Shown here one piece after another: positions 19,282 through 28,861 of a stretch of DNA of 64,000 nucleotides. Below the pieces are notes generated by a model that made no database searches, had not been told where the DNA came from, and saw only the letters and a program-made list of their open reading frames with translations. Origin of the DNA: Chloroflexota bacterium (lineage in GTDB: Bacteria; Chloroflexota; Dehalococcoidia; Lucifugimonadales; Lucifugimonadaceae); NCBI GenBank assembly GCA_002718415.1, contig PBEM01000009.1:1-64000 (forward strand), written 5' to 3'. The number at the start of each line of letters is the position of its first letter. The stretch's first letter is position 1. A program made the position numbers and the translations under genes.

Positions 19282-19297
19282 AATTAATTCTTGAAGA

Positions 19298-20188
19298 TTA
19301 AAATATTCCTAGTTTCTTTTTCTTTTTAATATTTTTCGAAATAAAATTAACTATATTTGGATTACCGGCTAATATTAACCCTTTCCATCTACGTAAATTT
19401 TCAATACTTTTAGTTTTATCATGAGATATATTCCAGCAGATAAATTTTTTAAAATTTTTTTCTTTGTTTAAATAATATATTTCTCCTCCAGCTTCTTGGA
19501 TAATTATTATTGAAGCTGCAAAATCCCATACATTTGCAAAACCACTAATTGCGAATTGCATAGAACCATATGCAACTAAAAATAGTTCATATGCTGTACT
19601 TCCTATTACTCGTTCTTCTCCTAAGTTATTTCTTAATTTTTTATTTGTAAAGTATGTTTCTGTTAATCTATTTGGGACTCCGGATAATTTTCCTCTAATA
19701 GGTTTATCATTATCTTGATTGATAATTATTTTTTGATTACCTATCCAACAACCATTATCTTTTGAAGAGTGGATTATTAGACCTGAATCAGAATTAGCCC
19801 ATGGTACCCATACGACTCCTATTACTGGTATACCACGATATAAAACACCTACTGAAATGGCATATTGTAGAGAATTATTAACAAAATTATTAGTCCCGTC
19901 TATAGGATCTACAGCCCAAATCCAATCAGTTGAAGGATTATAAATATTTTCATCTTCTTCTCCTAAAAAATAATGTTCTGGAAAATTTTCAGATACAATA
20001 TTTTTTATAATTTCTTGACTTTTCTTATCTACATCTGAAACTAAATCTTGCCCTGGATTTCCAGATTTTGATTTAATACTTAAATTAGTCCCAAATCTAG
20101 AACTTACATATTTAGAAGCCATTTTGACACTTTCAATAGCGATTTTTTCTATTTGGCTAAAATTTGAATTTGTTGGAGTTTTACTCAT
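19298..20188 (-). CDS. Inositol-monophosphatase-family phosphatase
   Basis: A 296-residue Mg2+-dependent phosphatase of the IMPase/HisN group. The metal-binding signature is seen as FLGEEDENI (Glu-Glu, about 75-83), WAVDPIDGTNNFVN (about 90-103) and the C-terminal VWDFAASIIIIQEAGG (about 218-233). The family includes inositol-1-phosphatases, CysQ-like nucleotidases and histidinol-phosphate phosphatases (HisN). Because histidine genes are present in the window without an obvious hisB phosphatase, HisN is one option, but the gene is 9 kb from them and inositol phosphatase is equally possible. Confidence 0.85.
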   Translation of the reverse strand: MSKTPTNSNFSQIEKIAIESVKMASKYVSSRFGTNLSIKSKSGNPGQDLVSDVDKKSQEIIKNIVSENFPEHYFLGEEDENIYNPSTDWIWAVDPIDGTNNFVNNSLQYAISVGVLYRGIPVIGVVWVPWANSDSGLIIHSSKDNGCWIGNQKIIINQDNDKPIRGKLSGVPNRLTETYFTNKKLRNNLGEERVIGSTAYELFLVAYGSMQFAISGFANVWDFAASIIIIQEAGGEIYYLNKEKNFKKFICWNISHDKTKSIENLRRWKGLILAGNPNIVNFISKNIKKKKKLGIF

Positions 20189-20303
20189 ATAATTTACGTA
20201 TAAAATTTGTATTATAAAAAAAATGTTACTATGGTTTATGAAAATTTAATAATTTTTTAGTAACCTTTATTTAAAAGAATTTAACATTTTGGAGAGAGTA
20301 ATT

Positions 20304-21206
20304 TTGAACAACGGCATTAAATCTTTTAGAAGAGATCCAAAACTAGTATCAAGAATGTATTTTACAATGTTTATGTTAGGCATTCTTTATGCAGGATTTT
20401 CATTTTTTTTAATGAGTTTAGGTATTCCAATAAGATTTGTGATTATTCTAGTTGGAATTATGGCTATTTTTCAATATTATTTTTCACATAAAATGGTGCT
20501 TAAATCTACTGGAGCTAAAGAAGTTTCTAAATCCGAAGAACCTGAACTTTATGAAATTGTTAGTTTTCTGGCTAACAGATACGAAATGCCAATGCCTAAA
20601 TTGGCCGTTATTGATTCAGAAGTTCCTAATGCTTTTGCGACAGGACGTAATCCAAAAAAATCTCTTGTTGCTGTCACTACTGGTATCCAAAAAAGATTGA
20701 ATAAAAAAGAATTGACAGCTGTAATTGGACACGAACTTGCGCATATAGTTAATGGTGATATTAAAGTTTTGGCCATGGGAAACTTTTTTGTTATGTTGAC
20801 AAGCTTTTTAATGCAGATGTTTTTTTGGAATATGTTATTTGGTGGAATGGGAAGACGAAGAGAAGGTGGCGGAGGTGCTATGATGATAGCATATTTGGCT
20901 ACCATTATTGTTTATTTTATTGGTCAATTGTTGGTTTTAGCCTTAACGAGATACAGAGAATATGGTGCAGATCATACAGGTGCTGAAATATGTGGAGATC
21001 CTGGAGCATTAGCAGATGCTCTTGCTAAAATAAGTGGTACAGTTTCAAAAATACCTGATCAAGATTTAAGGAAATTACAAACTGCAAATGCTTTTCTAAT
21101 TATTTCTGCTTCTCTTAAGGGTTCTAGTGGTATGCATTTATGGTCTTCTCACCCACCTGTTGAAGAACGAATTAAACGTTTGAGAGAACTACAATCTAGA
21201 ATGTAG
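20304..21206 (+). CDS. htpX: M48-family zinc metalloprotease HtpX
   Basis: Membrane protease for quality control of membrane proteins. It has two N-terminal transmembrane helices, the zinc motif HELAH (about 143-147), further hydrophobic helices around the GGMGRRREGGGG loop, and the third zinc ligand in TRYREYGADHTG. I start it at the TTG at 20304, because GGAGAG (20291-20296) would serve as its ribosome site; an upstream in-frame TTG at 20289 overlaps that site. It is followed 16 bases later by PspAB, a pairing seen in Actinobacteria and relatives, which suggests an envelope-stress role. Confidence 0.92.
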   Translation: MNNGIKSFRRDPKLVSRMYFTMFMLGILYAGFSFFLMSLGIPIRFVIILVGIMAIFQYYFSHKMVLKSTGAKEVSKSEEPELYEIVSFLANRYEMPMPKLAVIDSEVPNAFATGRNPKKSLVAVTTGIQKRLNKKELTAVIGHELAHIVNGDIKVLAMGNFFVMLTSFLMQMFFWNMLFGGMGRRREGGGGAMMIAYLATIIVYFIGQLLVLALTRYREYGADHTGAEICGDPGALADALAKISGTVSKIPDQDLRKLQTANAFLIISASLKGSSGMHLWSSHPPVEERIKRLRELQSRM

Positions 21207-21222
21207 TTTTCAAATTTTAATT

Positions 21223-21819
21223 ATGAGATTTTTCAATTCTAAAAAAGCTCCTATAGATGATTGGAGTGCATTATCAACTTTTTTGACATCTGAGAAACTA
21301 TTGCAATCCAAGGGAGAAGTTTCACCTGCTAGGAGAGCGGGAGTTTTATTTTCAGATGATAAAAATAATAATTTTTTATTAAACTTTTCGAATGAAATCG
21401 ATAGTATTTTATATGATGGTGATGGAGCTACAAGAACATTGTATGAAATAAAAAAAGAAGCTGATGGTTTGGTATGGGTAATTCTTGAAGATGGTAATTT
21501 CAATGATTTAGTTTCGAGTATTTATACTATTGGTAATGCCATTTCTTCTAATGGAGGTTCTGAAAATTTAATTGCTGCAATTTTTGAAATATATTTGTCC
21601 ATAGATATAGACGATAATTCTACTAGGAGAGGATTGAGAAGTTATTGTATATACAGATATGATAGAAAATCTTTCTACCCATTTATCCCTACTGGAGATA
21701 ACGAAGGAGAAAGAGATAAAACTGCAGAGAGCGTATTAGGCAGAGACTTATCTGATTCTGGCCTATTAATAGAGAAGGATTTTTCTCAGTGGATGGGATT
21801 ATGGGGCATACCATTTTAG
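21223..21819 (+). CDS. PspA-associated protein PspAB
   Basis: A 198-residue soluble protein matching the PspAB family known next to htpX. Its signatures are the N-terminal FFNSKKAPIDDW, the central YSFPF-like segment SFYPFIPTGDNEGERD (about 148-166) and the C-terminal DFSQWMGLWGIPF. Its biochemical activity is unknown; family context links it to envelope stress and protease HtpX. It lies seven bases before the next gene. No PspA homolog is visible in the window. Confidence 0.8.
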   Translation: MRFFNSKKAPIDDWSALSTFLTSEKLLQSKGEVSPARRAGVLFSDDKNNNFLLNFSNEIDSILYDGDGATRTLYEIKKEADGLVWVILEDGNFNDLVSSIYTIGNAISSNGGSENLIAAIFEIYLSIDIDDNSTRRGLRSYCIYRYDRKSFYPFIPTGDNEGERDKTAESVLGRDLSDSGLLIEKDFSQWMGLWGIPF

Positions 21820-21825
21820 AATTTT

Positions 21826-22422
21826 ATGTCAAATAAAATTATCGGAATAATCAGCCCAATAAATGAGACTTCAGAAGAATATATTAAGTTAATTTCAAAT
21901 CATAAAATTAAGTATGAAATTTTTAGAAATGGTAATAATTTTTCTAAATATTCAGGCTTATTATTCGTTGGTAATAAAAATTTTAATGAAAATGAGATTA
22001 GTTTAGATTTATTTTCATATGCTGAAAAGATAAATATTCCAGTACTCTGTATAGGTTGGGGGATGCAGGTTCTAAATTATTTTTATGGTGGGAAAAATGA
22101 ATCTAAACCAAATTTAGAAAATAAATTTAGTAATAATTTAAAACATAGAATTTTTTTGGTTCCTGGCTCAAAAACTTCCTTTACTATTGGAGGGTCGGGG
22201 TGGGTTAATATATTAAGATCTAAACCCAGATTAGTTACAAATAAAACTATATCATCTGATTTACTTGTTTCTGCTTATAATAAAGATTTAAAAGTTGAAG
22301 CCCTAGAAAGACCTGGTCATTTATGGATTTTGGGAGTCCAGTGGCATCTTTATGATACAAGTCTATTGCCTTCCGGATTTGATAGTATATTTTTATCTTT
22401 TCTAGATCGTTCGACAGATTAA
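21826..22422 (+). CDS. Class I glutamine-amidotransferase-like protein with incomplete catalytic triad
   Basis: A 198-residue protein with the GATase-1 fold: a LLFVGNKNF segment (about 45-53), a nucleophile elbow LCIGWGMQVLN with Cys75, and a C-terminal QWHLYD with His174. The usual His-x-Glu triad end is replaced by His-Leu-Tyr-Asp, so Glu is missing, although Asp177 follows. It resembles gamma-glutamyl-GABA hydrolase (PuuD) or stand-alone amidotransferase domains. The substrate is unknown. It starts seven bases after PspAB and precedes the gyrA leader hairpin. Confidence 0.6.
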   Translation: MSNKIIGIISPINETSEEYIKLISNHKIKYEIFRNGNNFSKYSGLLFVGNKNFNENEISLDLFSYAEKINIPVLCIGWGMQVLNYFYGGKNESKPNLENKFSNNLKHRIFLVPGSKTSFTIGGSGWVNILRSKPRLVTNKTISSDLLVSAYNKDLKVEALERPGHLWILGVQWHLYDTSLLPSGFDSIFLSFLDRSTD

Positions 22423-22442
22423 TTTAAACTATTCGTAAATAT

Positions 22443-22463
22443 TATATATAAATACTATATATA
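22443..22463. repeat. AT-only inverted repeat upstream of gyrA
   Basis: Two TATATATA blocks (22443-22450 and 22456-22463) separated by AATAC form an 8-bp inverted repeat that melts easily. It could contain -10-like sequences for gyrA. It lies 12 bases before the GC-rich hairpin. Confidence 0.45.
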
Positions 22464-22474
22464 ACATTATTGGT

Positions 22475-22504
22475 CTCGCGCGCCCGCGCTTGCGCGCACG
22501 CGAG
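22475..22504 (+). promoter_or_regulatory. GC-rich hairpin with CTTG tetraloop in the gyrA leader
   Basis: This 30-base block is almost pure G+C in DNA of about 30 % G+C. CTCGCG (22475-22480) pairs perfectly with CGCGAG (22499-22504). After a 4 x 2 internal loop, CGCG pairs with CGCG around a CTTG tetraloop, one of the unusually stable tetraloops in RNA. It lies 56 bases before the gyrA start. No T-run follows, so it is not a standard terminator. Much of it alternates purine and pyrimidine, so Z-DNA or a cruciform is also possible. A regulatory role for gyrA is an inference. Confidence 0.7.
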
Positions 22505-22560
22505 GGAAATGGTATAAATTTATAGTATCTAGTTGTTCTAATTTTAAGGAGTAATTCATT

Positions 22561-25137
22561 ATGGTAAATGATGAAATAATAAATGATGATAAATTAGTAC
22601 CTTCTAGCGATTTAGGGACAACTACACCTATCGGTATAGAACAAGAAATGCGAAGCTCGTATCTCGATTATGCTATGAGTGTAATTATCTCTAGAGCATT
22701 ACCAGATATACGTGATGGATTAAAGCCTGTTCAAAGAAGAATTTTATATGCTATGCATGACCAAGGAATGCGACCTAATTCTTCCTATAAAAAGAGTGCT
22801 AGATTAGTTGGAGAGGTATTAGGTAAATATCATCCTCATGGTGATAGTTCTGTTTACGAAGCTCAAGTAAGAATGGCTCAACCGTTTTCATTGCGTTATC
22901 CGTTGGTAGATGGGCAGGGTAATTATGGCTCTGTGGATGGAGATGCAGCAGCTGCGATGCGATATACCGAGTGTAAATTATCTCCAATAACTGAGATGGT
23001 TCTTAGCGACATAGAGAAAGATACTGTTGATTGGATGGAAAATTTTGACCAATCTTTACGAGAACCTTCTGTTCTCCCTGCTAGGCTTCCTACTTTATTA
23101 GTAAATGGAGCGTCAGGAATTGCTGTTGGTATGGCTACAAATATTCCTCCACATAATTTAACTGAAATTTGTAATGCAATAAATCACCTGGTAAAAAATC
23201 CTGATGCTACCATTGATTCTTTAATGAAACATGTTACCGGTCCTGATTTTCCTACTGGTGCTCATATTTGGGGTCAACAAGGTATAAGAGATGCTTATAC
23301 TACTGGAAGAGGAAGAATTATAGTACAGTCTGAACACCAAATTGAAGATGTTAAAAGGCAAGATCGTAAAAGGATAGTTTTTAGTGAGATACCTTTTCAA
23401 GTTAATAAAGCTAATTTAATATCTCGTATAGCAGATTTAATCAAATCAAAAAAAATTGATGGAATTTCGGAAATTCGAGATGAATCAGATCGAAAAGGTA
23501 TGAGAATAGTCCTTGAAATGAAAAGAGGATCTCATATACCTGTGGTGTTAAATAATTTATATAAACAAACTCCACTGAGGTCTTCATTTTCAGTTAATAT
23601 GATAGCTTTAGTAAACGGTACTCCCAGAGTTTTAAATCTAAAACAATCATTAATTCACTATATTGAATTCCGTGAAGAAGTAGTGAGACGAAGAGCTGAA
23701 TTTGAACTTAAAAAAGCAAATGCAAGGCTGCATGTTTTAGAAGGTTTGAGAGTAGCTATAGATAACCTAGATAAAGTTATTGAATTAATTAGATCTTCAG
23801 CAGATGTAGAAGAAGCTCGTAATAATTTAGTTAATGAATTTTCTCTATCTGAGATCCAGTCGCAAGCTATTTTAGATATGCAACTTAGACGTTTGGCTGC
23901 TTTAGAAAGACAAAAAATTGAACAGGAATACAAAGAATTATTAGATTTTATTTCCGAATTAGAGTCTTTGTTAAATGATCCAGAAAAAGTTCTTGAAGTG
24001 ATTCGTAAAGAAACAAATGAATTAAAGAAAAAATATGGAGATGAACGTAGAACTATTGTACATCCTGAAGAACTTGGTGAATGGAAGAGAGAAGATACTG
24101 AACCAAAAGAAGAAGTTGTAATTACTTTAACACGAAATGGATACGCTAAAAGAGTAAAGACTGATACTTATAGGAGACAACATCGTGGCGGTGTAGGTAA
24201 AAGAGGACAGAGAATGACTAAAGAAGATGATATTACTCCTTTTTTACAACTTGCAAATACTCATGATTATTTACTCTTTTTTACTGATAGGGGGCGCGTA
24301 TTTAGATGTCGAGTATTTGATTTACCACCAGACCAATCTAGAAATTCTAGAGGGACACCTGTAAATAATTTAGGTTTTAATATTGAACAAAGAGAACAAA
24401 TTCATGAAATGATTTCTGTATCTAGTTTAATAGAGGATACTTATTTGGTTATAGTAACCAAAAAAGGACAAGTAAAAAGAATGCATCTTCCTTTGTTAAA
24501 AAATATGAATAGATCTGGATTGAGAGCATTTAATCTTAAAAATGATGATGAATTAGTTGGAGCTAGTCTCGTAAGTGAACATCAAGATATAGTTATAGTA
24601 ACGGCAGCAGGTTTATCTATTAGAGTAGCTTCAAATAATATCAGGTCAACACAAAGAAATGCAGGAGGTGTAAGAGGTATAAACCTTAATCAAAGAGACG
24701 AAGTAGTAGCAATGGATGTTGTTGACGAAGATGGATACCTATTGATTGTAGGTAAAAAAGGTAGAGGTAAACTTACAGCCATGCGACATTATAAAACCCA
24801 ACGCAGAGGTGGAAAAGGACTGATCACATTGAAAGTAACTACAGGTAGAACGGGCACAGGTAAGGTCGCAGATGCGGTTGTAGTGAGTTCTGAAATTACG
24901 GATGATGACCAAGGTAACATAATGCTTGTTACCGAGAAAGCACAGATTTTACGAACTAATTTAAAAGAGATAAGAAGGACAGGTAGAAATGCTCAAGGAG
25001 TTAAAATTCATGATGTTTCGTCAGGAGATAATGTTAGCAAAATAAGAGTTATTGATCCGGCTAAACAGAAAAATGAAAATGAAGATGAAAAAAATATTAC
25101 TGATTCAATAAAAGATTCTGATAATAATGTTGAGTAA
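22561..25137 (+). CDS. gyrA: DNA gyrase subunit A
   Basis: The 858 residues contain the N-terminal breakage-reunion domain with catalytic Tyr135 (AAMRYTE) and the quinolone-region sequence [17 protein letters not shown] (about 91-107). The C-terminal beta-pinwheel carries the GyrA box QRRGGKG, which separates gyrase from topoisomerase IV. The serine equivalent to E. coli Ser83 is present. An AAGGAG ribosome site precedes the ATG. The C-terminal 30 residues are acidic and rich in Asn. gyrB is not in the window. Confidence 0.97.
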   Translation: MVNDEIINDDKLVPSSDLGTTTPIGIEQEMRSSYLDYAMSVIISRALPDIRDGLKPVQRRILYAMHDQGMRPNSSYKKSARLVGEVLGKYHPHGDSSVYEAQVRMAQPFSLRYPLVDGQGNYGSVDGDAAAAMRYTECKLSPITEMVLSDIEKDTVDWMENFDQSLREPSVLPARLPTLLVNGASGIAVGMATNIPPHNLTEICNAINHLVKNPDATIDSLMKHVTGPDFPTGAHIWGQQGIRDAYTTGRGRIIVQSEHQIEDVKRQDRKRIVFSEIPFQVNKANLISRIADLIKSKKIDGISEIRDESDRKGMRIVLEMKRGSHIPVVLNNLYKQTPLRSSFSVNMIALVNGTPRVLNLKQSLIHYIEFREEVVRRRAEFELKKANARLHVLEGLRVAIDNLDKVIELIRSSADVEEARNNLVNEFSLSEIQSQAILDMQLRRLAALERQKIEQEYKELLDFISELESLLNDPEKVLEVIRKETNELKKKYGDERRTIVHPEELGEWKREDTEPKEEVVITLTRNGYAKRVKTDTYRRQHRGGVGKRGQRMTKEDDITPFLQLANTHDYLLFFTDRGRVFRCRVFDLPPDQSRNSRGTPVNNLGFNIEQREQIHEMISVSSLIEDTYLVIVTKKGQVKRMHLPLLKNMNRSGLRAFNLKNDDELVGASLVSEHQDIVIVTAAGLSIRVASNNIRSTQRNAGGVRGINLNQRDEVVAMDVVDEDGYLLIVGKKGRGKLTAMRHYKTQRRGGKGLITLKVTTGRTGTGKVADAVVVSSEITDDDQGNIMLVTEKAQILRTNLKEIRRTGRNAQGVKIHDVSSGDNVSKIRVIDPAKQKNENEDEKNITDSIKDSDNNVE

Positions 25138-25157
25138 ATTACAAATTCTCCTAAATC

Positions 25158-25631
25158 ATGATTGAGAAAAAACTTAAAGATGCATGGTCTATGTTTCCAA
25201 CTGGTGTTTCTATAATTACATCGACAGATGATCAAGGAAATTGTCATGGGATGACAGCAAATGGAATTATGTCACTATCTATTACTCCTCCTTTAGTATT
25301 AATTTCTGTGGATGTTTCTCGAGATACTCATTCTTATATAGTAAATAAAAAAAAATTTGGTATTAATATACTAAGTAATGATCAGAAAGAAATAGCTGAT
25401 TATTATGCAGCACCATCTAAATTTAAAAATACTTCGAATATTAATTGGTCTATTAATTTAAATTCTGATATTTATTTTATTTCTAATTCTTTAGTTAATA
25501 TGGGATGTAAAGTTATAAATTCATTTGAAGAGGCTGACCATACTTTATTTATAGGTTTAGTATTAAACGTTGAAATTAAAAATAAAAAACCTTTAGTTTG
25601 GTTTAATCGTTTTTATTCAGATTTAGTGTAA
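25158..25631 (+). CDS. Flavin reductase-like FMN-binding protein
   Basis: A 157-residue protein of the flavin-reductase-like split-barrel family. The N-terminal FPTGVSIITSTDDQGNCHGM and the flavin-contacting TANGIMSLSITPPLVLISV (about 31-49) are diagnostic, followed by KKFGINILS and a short C-terminal half ending in VWFNRFYSDL. It probably reduces or binds FMN for a partner oxygenase, but no monooxygenase gene is adjacent. It lies 20 bases after gyrA and eight before a glycosyltransferase. Confidence 0.85.
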   Translation: MIEKKLKDAWSMFPTGVSIITSTDDQGNCHGMTANGIMSLSITPPLVLISVDVSRDTHSYIVNKKKFGINILSNDQKEIADYYAAPSKFKNTSNINWSINLNSDIYFISNSLVNMGCKVINSFEEADHTLFIGLVLNVEIKNKKPLVWFNRFYSDLV

Positions 25632-25638
25632 CTAAAAA

Positions 25639-27027
25639 TTGAGAATTACTGGAATTTCTATAGCTCCAATTTATCCTAATAAAATAATTGGTGGTTCTCA
25701 AAAAATCTTAATGGATCTCTTTTCAGGATTAAGTAAAAGAGATCATCAATTAAATATTTTATCTACTAGAACAAATGAGATTAGTAGTAAGTTTTATTTT
25801 GATAATGTTTTAGTTGACCCAGTTTTAAATTTTAGAGGAATTTTTCCTTCTACCCATCAGATACCACCGTATAAATTATTATCTAATTTAGAGGAAATTC
25901 AAAATCAATCAGATAAAAGTGATGTAATATATTTACATGCTGATACATTGTATTTAAGACCGAATCTAAATTCCTCTAAAGTTATTAGATCTTTTCATGA
26001 TTATTTTTATGAAGAATCTATTTTGTCATCTTTATTATTATCTTCAAACAAAACAGTAGTACCTTCTAATTATTTGAAAAATTGCATCGAAACAAATGTA
26101 TTAATGTCTGGGTTGAAAAATTTAGAACAGGTTAGTTGTATTCCAAATGGTGTTTTTAGTAATAAAACTATAAAAGATTCGAAATTTATTATAAATCTAA
26201 AAAATAAATCTAAAGAAGATTTGTTTGTTTTATTTCCACATAGACCTACTCCTGAAAAAGGCTTGATAAATGCTATTGAAATTACAAAAAAACTTCAGCA
26301 AAAACTTTCAAATCGACGAGTTAAACTCTTAGTTCCATTTTATTCAAATGAATCAGTATTCGATGAATCAAATTTTGAAATAAATGTTATAAAAAAAATA
26401 ATCAAAGAGTATGATGCAGCAAACATTATTTTATTACATGATTGGCTGAATGTAGATCAAATGTCATCATATTTATCTATTGGAGATGTAGTAATTAGTC
26501 CTGGTAAATTTATAGAGTCTTTTGGATTAATTCCGTTAGAATCAATTTACAATATGACTCCTGTAGTATGTTATAAAGTTGGAGCATTAAGAGATTTATC
26601 AGACATTCCAGGGATTTTCCAAGTTAAATTTAATGAAATAGATATCTTTGTAGATTCTATTTTAGAAGCTATTAACATTGATGAGAGTATATTAATTCAA
26701 GGAAAAAAATATATTGAATCTAATTATTCTATTACTAATATGGTTAACAAATATGAAGAATTATTTTTGAGTATAAATGATAAAAAAAACATGAAATTCA
26801 TTATTCAAAACAAACTTACTTTATCACCATGGTCTTACATTGAAAATGGTTCAATATTTAATGACTATACTTCAACATTTTATACATATCCTAAATTATT
26901 TAAACATTTTTTTTCAATTGGTAAATCAATTATTAATACAGATGAAATCTTGTCTAAAGATTTATTATATGAAATTGATTTAGCTAAAAGAGATGGCTGT
27001 ATTACCAATTTAATTGGTAGTTATTGA
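25639..27027 (+). CDS. GT-B glycosyltransferase, family 4-like
   Basis: A 462-residue protein whose first 365 residues follow a GT-B glycosyltransferase layout. It starts with ITGISIAPIYPNKIIGGSQK and has the donor-domain segments FPHRPTPEKGLI and ISPGKFIESFGLIPLESIY, which holds the E-x7-E motif. The last 90 residues, after KKNMKFIIQ, form an extra C-terminal region of unknown role. The start is TTG at 25639. The acceptor is unknown. It sits between the flavin reductase and rplU without a functional link. Confidence 0.78.
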   Translation: MRITGISIAPIYPNKIIGGSQKILMDLFSGLSKRDHQLNILSTRTNEISSKFYFDNVLVDPVLNFRGIFPSTHQIPPYKLLSNLEEIQNQSDKSDVIYLHADTLYLRPNLNSSKVIRSFHDYFYEESILSSLLLSSNKTVVPSNYLKNCIETNVLMSGLKNLEQVSCIPNGVFSNKTIKDSKFIINLKNKSKEDLFVLFPHRPTPEKGLINAIEITKKLQQKLSNRRVKLLVPFYSNESVFDESNFEINVIKKIIKEYDAANIILLHDWLNVDQMSSYLSIGDVVISPGKFIESFGLIPLESIYNMTPVVCYKVGALRDLSDIPGIFQVKFNEIDIFVDSILEAINIDESILIQGKKYIESNYSITNMVNKYEELFLSINDKKNMKFIIQNKLTLSPWSYIENGSIFNDYTSTFYTYPKLFKHFFSIGKSIINTDEILSKDLLYEIDLAKRDGCITNLIGSY

Positions 27028-27108
27028 CATATTATTACCTCTAAATTGTTGATTTGAGACAATTAAAATTCGTAAAATTAAATATCTAATTTTTATTTTA
27101 TAAATAAC

Positions 27109-27453
27109 ATGACTATTAATTATGCAATATTTTCAACTGGCGGACACCAACATCGGGTTCGGGAAGGTGATACTATATCCATACAAGGTCAAAAAGGTAA
27201 TATTGGCGATTCGATATCTTTTGATAATGTAGTATTATCATTTATTGAAGGTGAATTGATTGTTGGTTCTCCAATAATTTCAGGAGCATCTGTAAAAGGG
27301 AAAATTTTATCTCATAATAAACTTAAAAAAGTCACTTCGCTTCGTTACAAAAACAAGACTAGACATAGGGTTAAGACAGGTCATAGACAGCCTGTTACTA
27401 GTGTAACTATAACTGATATAAATAAAGCTACTACTAAGAAATCTGGTAAATAA
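27109..27453 (+). CDS. rplU: Ribosomal protein L21
   Basis: A 114-residue 50S subunit protein. The N-terminal YAIFSTGGHQHRVREGD and the RNA-binding C-terminal KVTSLRYKNKTRHRVKTGHRQ are characteristic. It is slightly longer than the common 103 residues through a basic tail. It starts the conserved L21-L27 pair, with L27 14 bases downstream, and is preceded by an 81-base gap likely to hold its promoter. Confidence 0.96.
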   Translation: MTINYAIFSTGGHQHRVREGDTISIQGQKGNIGDSISFDNVVLSFIEGELIVGSPIISGASVKGKILSHNKLKKVTSLRYKNKTRHRVKTGHRQPVTSVTITDINKATTKKSGK

Positions 27454-27467
27454 AATGAGGTTTTACT

Positions 27468-27728
27468 ATGGCTCATAAAAAAGGTGGTGGAACTTCTCGT
27501 AATGGACGAGACAGTGCAGGTAAAAGATTGGGTGTAAAAGCTTTTGCAGGTGAAATTGTGAACGCCGGATCTATTATAGTGAGACAAAGAGGCACTAGAT
27601 TGAATCCTGGACTAAATGTTGGAATGGGGAGAGATCATACACTTTATTCATTGATAGATGGTAACGTGAGATTTGATTATAAATCCAAAGGAAAAAAAAG
27701 AGTTAACGTAGATCCTAAGAGTAATTAA
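27468..27728 (+). CDS. rpmA: Ribosomal protein L27
   Basis: An 86-residue 50S protein whose N-terminus reaches the peptidyl-transferase centre. It begins directly with [16 protein letters not shown] and has no N-terminal extension of the cleavable kind found in Firmicutes. The signature [21 protein letters not shown] is complete. It sits between rplU and rpmE, with rpmE three bases away. Confidence 0.97.
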   Translation: MAHKKGGGTSRNGRDSAGKRLGVKAFAGEIVNAGSIIVRQRGTRLNPGLNVGMGRDHTLYSLIDGNVRFDYKSKGKKRVNVDPKSN

Positions 27729-27731
27729 TTT

Positions 27732-27956
27732 ATGAAATCTGAAATTCATCCTGAATATAATAAAAATGTTACTGTGAAATGTGGTTGTGGAGCTACATGG
27801 ACAACTTCTTCCACAAAATCTGAAATTAGTACAGAGATATGCAGTAGCTGTCATCCTTTTTGGACCGGGGAACAGAGAATTGTTGACACTGAAGGTCGTG
27901 TAGAAAGAATGAAGAGGCGATATAGTTTATCTGAATCAGAAGATAAAAATTCGTAA
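27732..27956 (+). CDS. rpmE: Ribosomal protein L31, zinc-binding type
   Basis: A 74-residue protein with four cysteines in two pairs (KCGCG and ICSSCHPFWTG), so it is the zinc-containing C+ form. The position after L27 is unusual but found in some lineages. Its stop is immediately followed by the GTG start of the DUF1385 gene, which suggests translational coupling. Confidence 0.94.
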   Translation: MKSEIHPEYNKNVTVKCGCGATWTTSSTKSEISTEICSSCHPFWTGEQRIVDTEGRVERMKRRYSLSESEDKNS

Positions 27957-28856
27957 GTGACTCTTAAAAAATCACCTAATACCTCCGCTCCAATGTACGG
28001 TGGTCAAGCAGTAATTGAGGGTGTAATGATCCGGGCTAGGACTTGTTGTACTGTGGCTGTTAGACGACCTAATGGAAAAATAGTTAGACATGTTTTACCA
28101 CTTCATTCTTGGGCAAATGGGAAATTACGTTTAATCCCATTGGTAAGAGGTATAGTGGTTTTACTAGAGACGATGATAATAGGTATGAAAGCACTAGCTA
28201 TTTCTTCAAGTGAGTCTTCCGGTGAAGAATTAATTGATAAACCAGGTAAGTTATCTATGGCAATAACTCTATTTATTGCTTTTATTTTTTCTATAGGCAT
28301 TTTCTTTTTATTACCACTTTATTTATCCGAAATTTTTGATAATAGTTTTGAAAATGAATTAATGTCGAATATTGTTGAAGGTGTTTTAAGATTGATATTG
28401 TTTATTGGATATATTTGGCTTATAGGACAATTCAAAGATATAAAAAGAGTTTTTGGATACCATGGTGCCGAGCATATGACGGTACATTTAGTTGAAAAAA
28501 AGGATACTTTATCCGTAAATAATGTGAAAAAATATCCTCCAGAACATGCTAGGTGTGGGACGTCTTTTTTATTGACTGTAGTTTTTATTTCTATTTTATT
28601 TTTTATTATTGTGCCTAGAGAACCTTTTTGGTTTCTTATTGTTTCTAGGATAATTTTTGTTCCATTAATTGCTGGAATAAGTTATGAATTAATTCGCTTT
28701 AGTGGTCGTTATTCTACAAATTTTCTTGTTAATTTGATTGGTTATCCAAATTTATTATTACAAAAACTTACTACAAGAAATCCAGATGATTCGATGATAG
28801 AAGTAGCAATTAATGCTATGGAATATGCTATAGAGCTCGATAATAACTCAGATTGA
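27957..28856 (+). CDS. DUF1385 (YqhQ-like) membrane protein
   Basis: A 299-residue protein beginning with the family signature YGGQAVIEGVMIRARTCCTVAVR (about 14-36). It contains FGYHGAEHMTVH (about 163-174), YPPEHARCGTSFLL (about 192-205) and about four transmembrane helices (near 97-120, 145-160, 200-225 and 235-250). The conserved His, Glu and Cys residues suggest a metal site, but the function is unknown. The GTG start directly follows the rpmE stop. Confidence 0.85.
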   Translation: MTLKKSPNTSAPMYGGQAVIEGVMIRARTCCTVAVRRPNGKIVRHVLPLHSWANGKLRLIPLVRGIVVLLETMIIGMKALAISSSESSGEELIDKPGKLSMAITLFIAFIFSIGIFFLLPLYLSEIFDNSFENELMSNIVEGVLRLILFIGYIWLIGQFKDIKRVFGYHGAEHMTVHLVEKKDTLSVNNVKKYPPEHARCGTSFLLTVVFISILFFIIVPREPFWFLIVSRIIFVPLIAGISYELIRFSGRYSTNFLVNLIGYPNLLLQKLTTRNPDDSMIEVAINAMEYAIELDNNSD

Positions 28857-28861
28857 TAAAT

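Noticed and set aside
20225-20264. GTTACTA/TAGTAAC inverted repeat between the phosphatase gene and htpX
   Set aside because: Seven bases with a 26-base loop is weak in AT-rich DNA; it could be an operator but there is no second site or regulator to support it.
22475-22504. The GC-rich hairpin as a rho-independent terminator of the amidotransferase gene
   Set aside because: No run of T follows the stem; the sequence after it reads GGAAATGG.
22561-25137. Quinolone-resistance change in gyrA
   Set aside because: The residue equivalent to Ser83 is Ser, and Glu at the position after Tyr86 is normal in many bacteria, so nothing suggests resistance.
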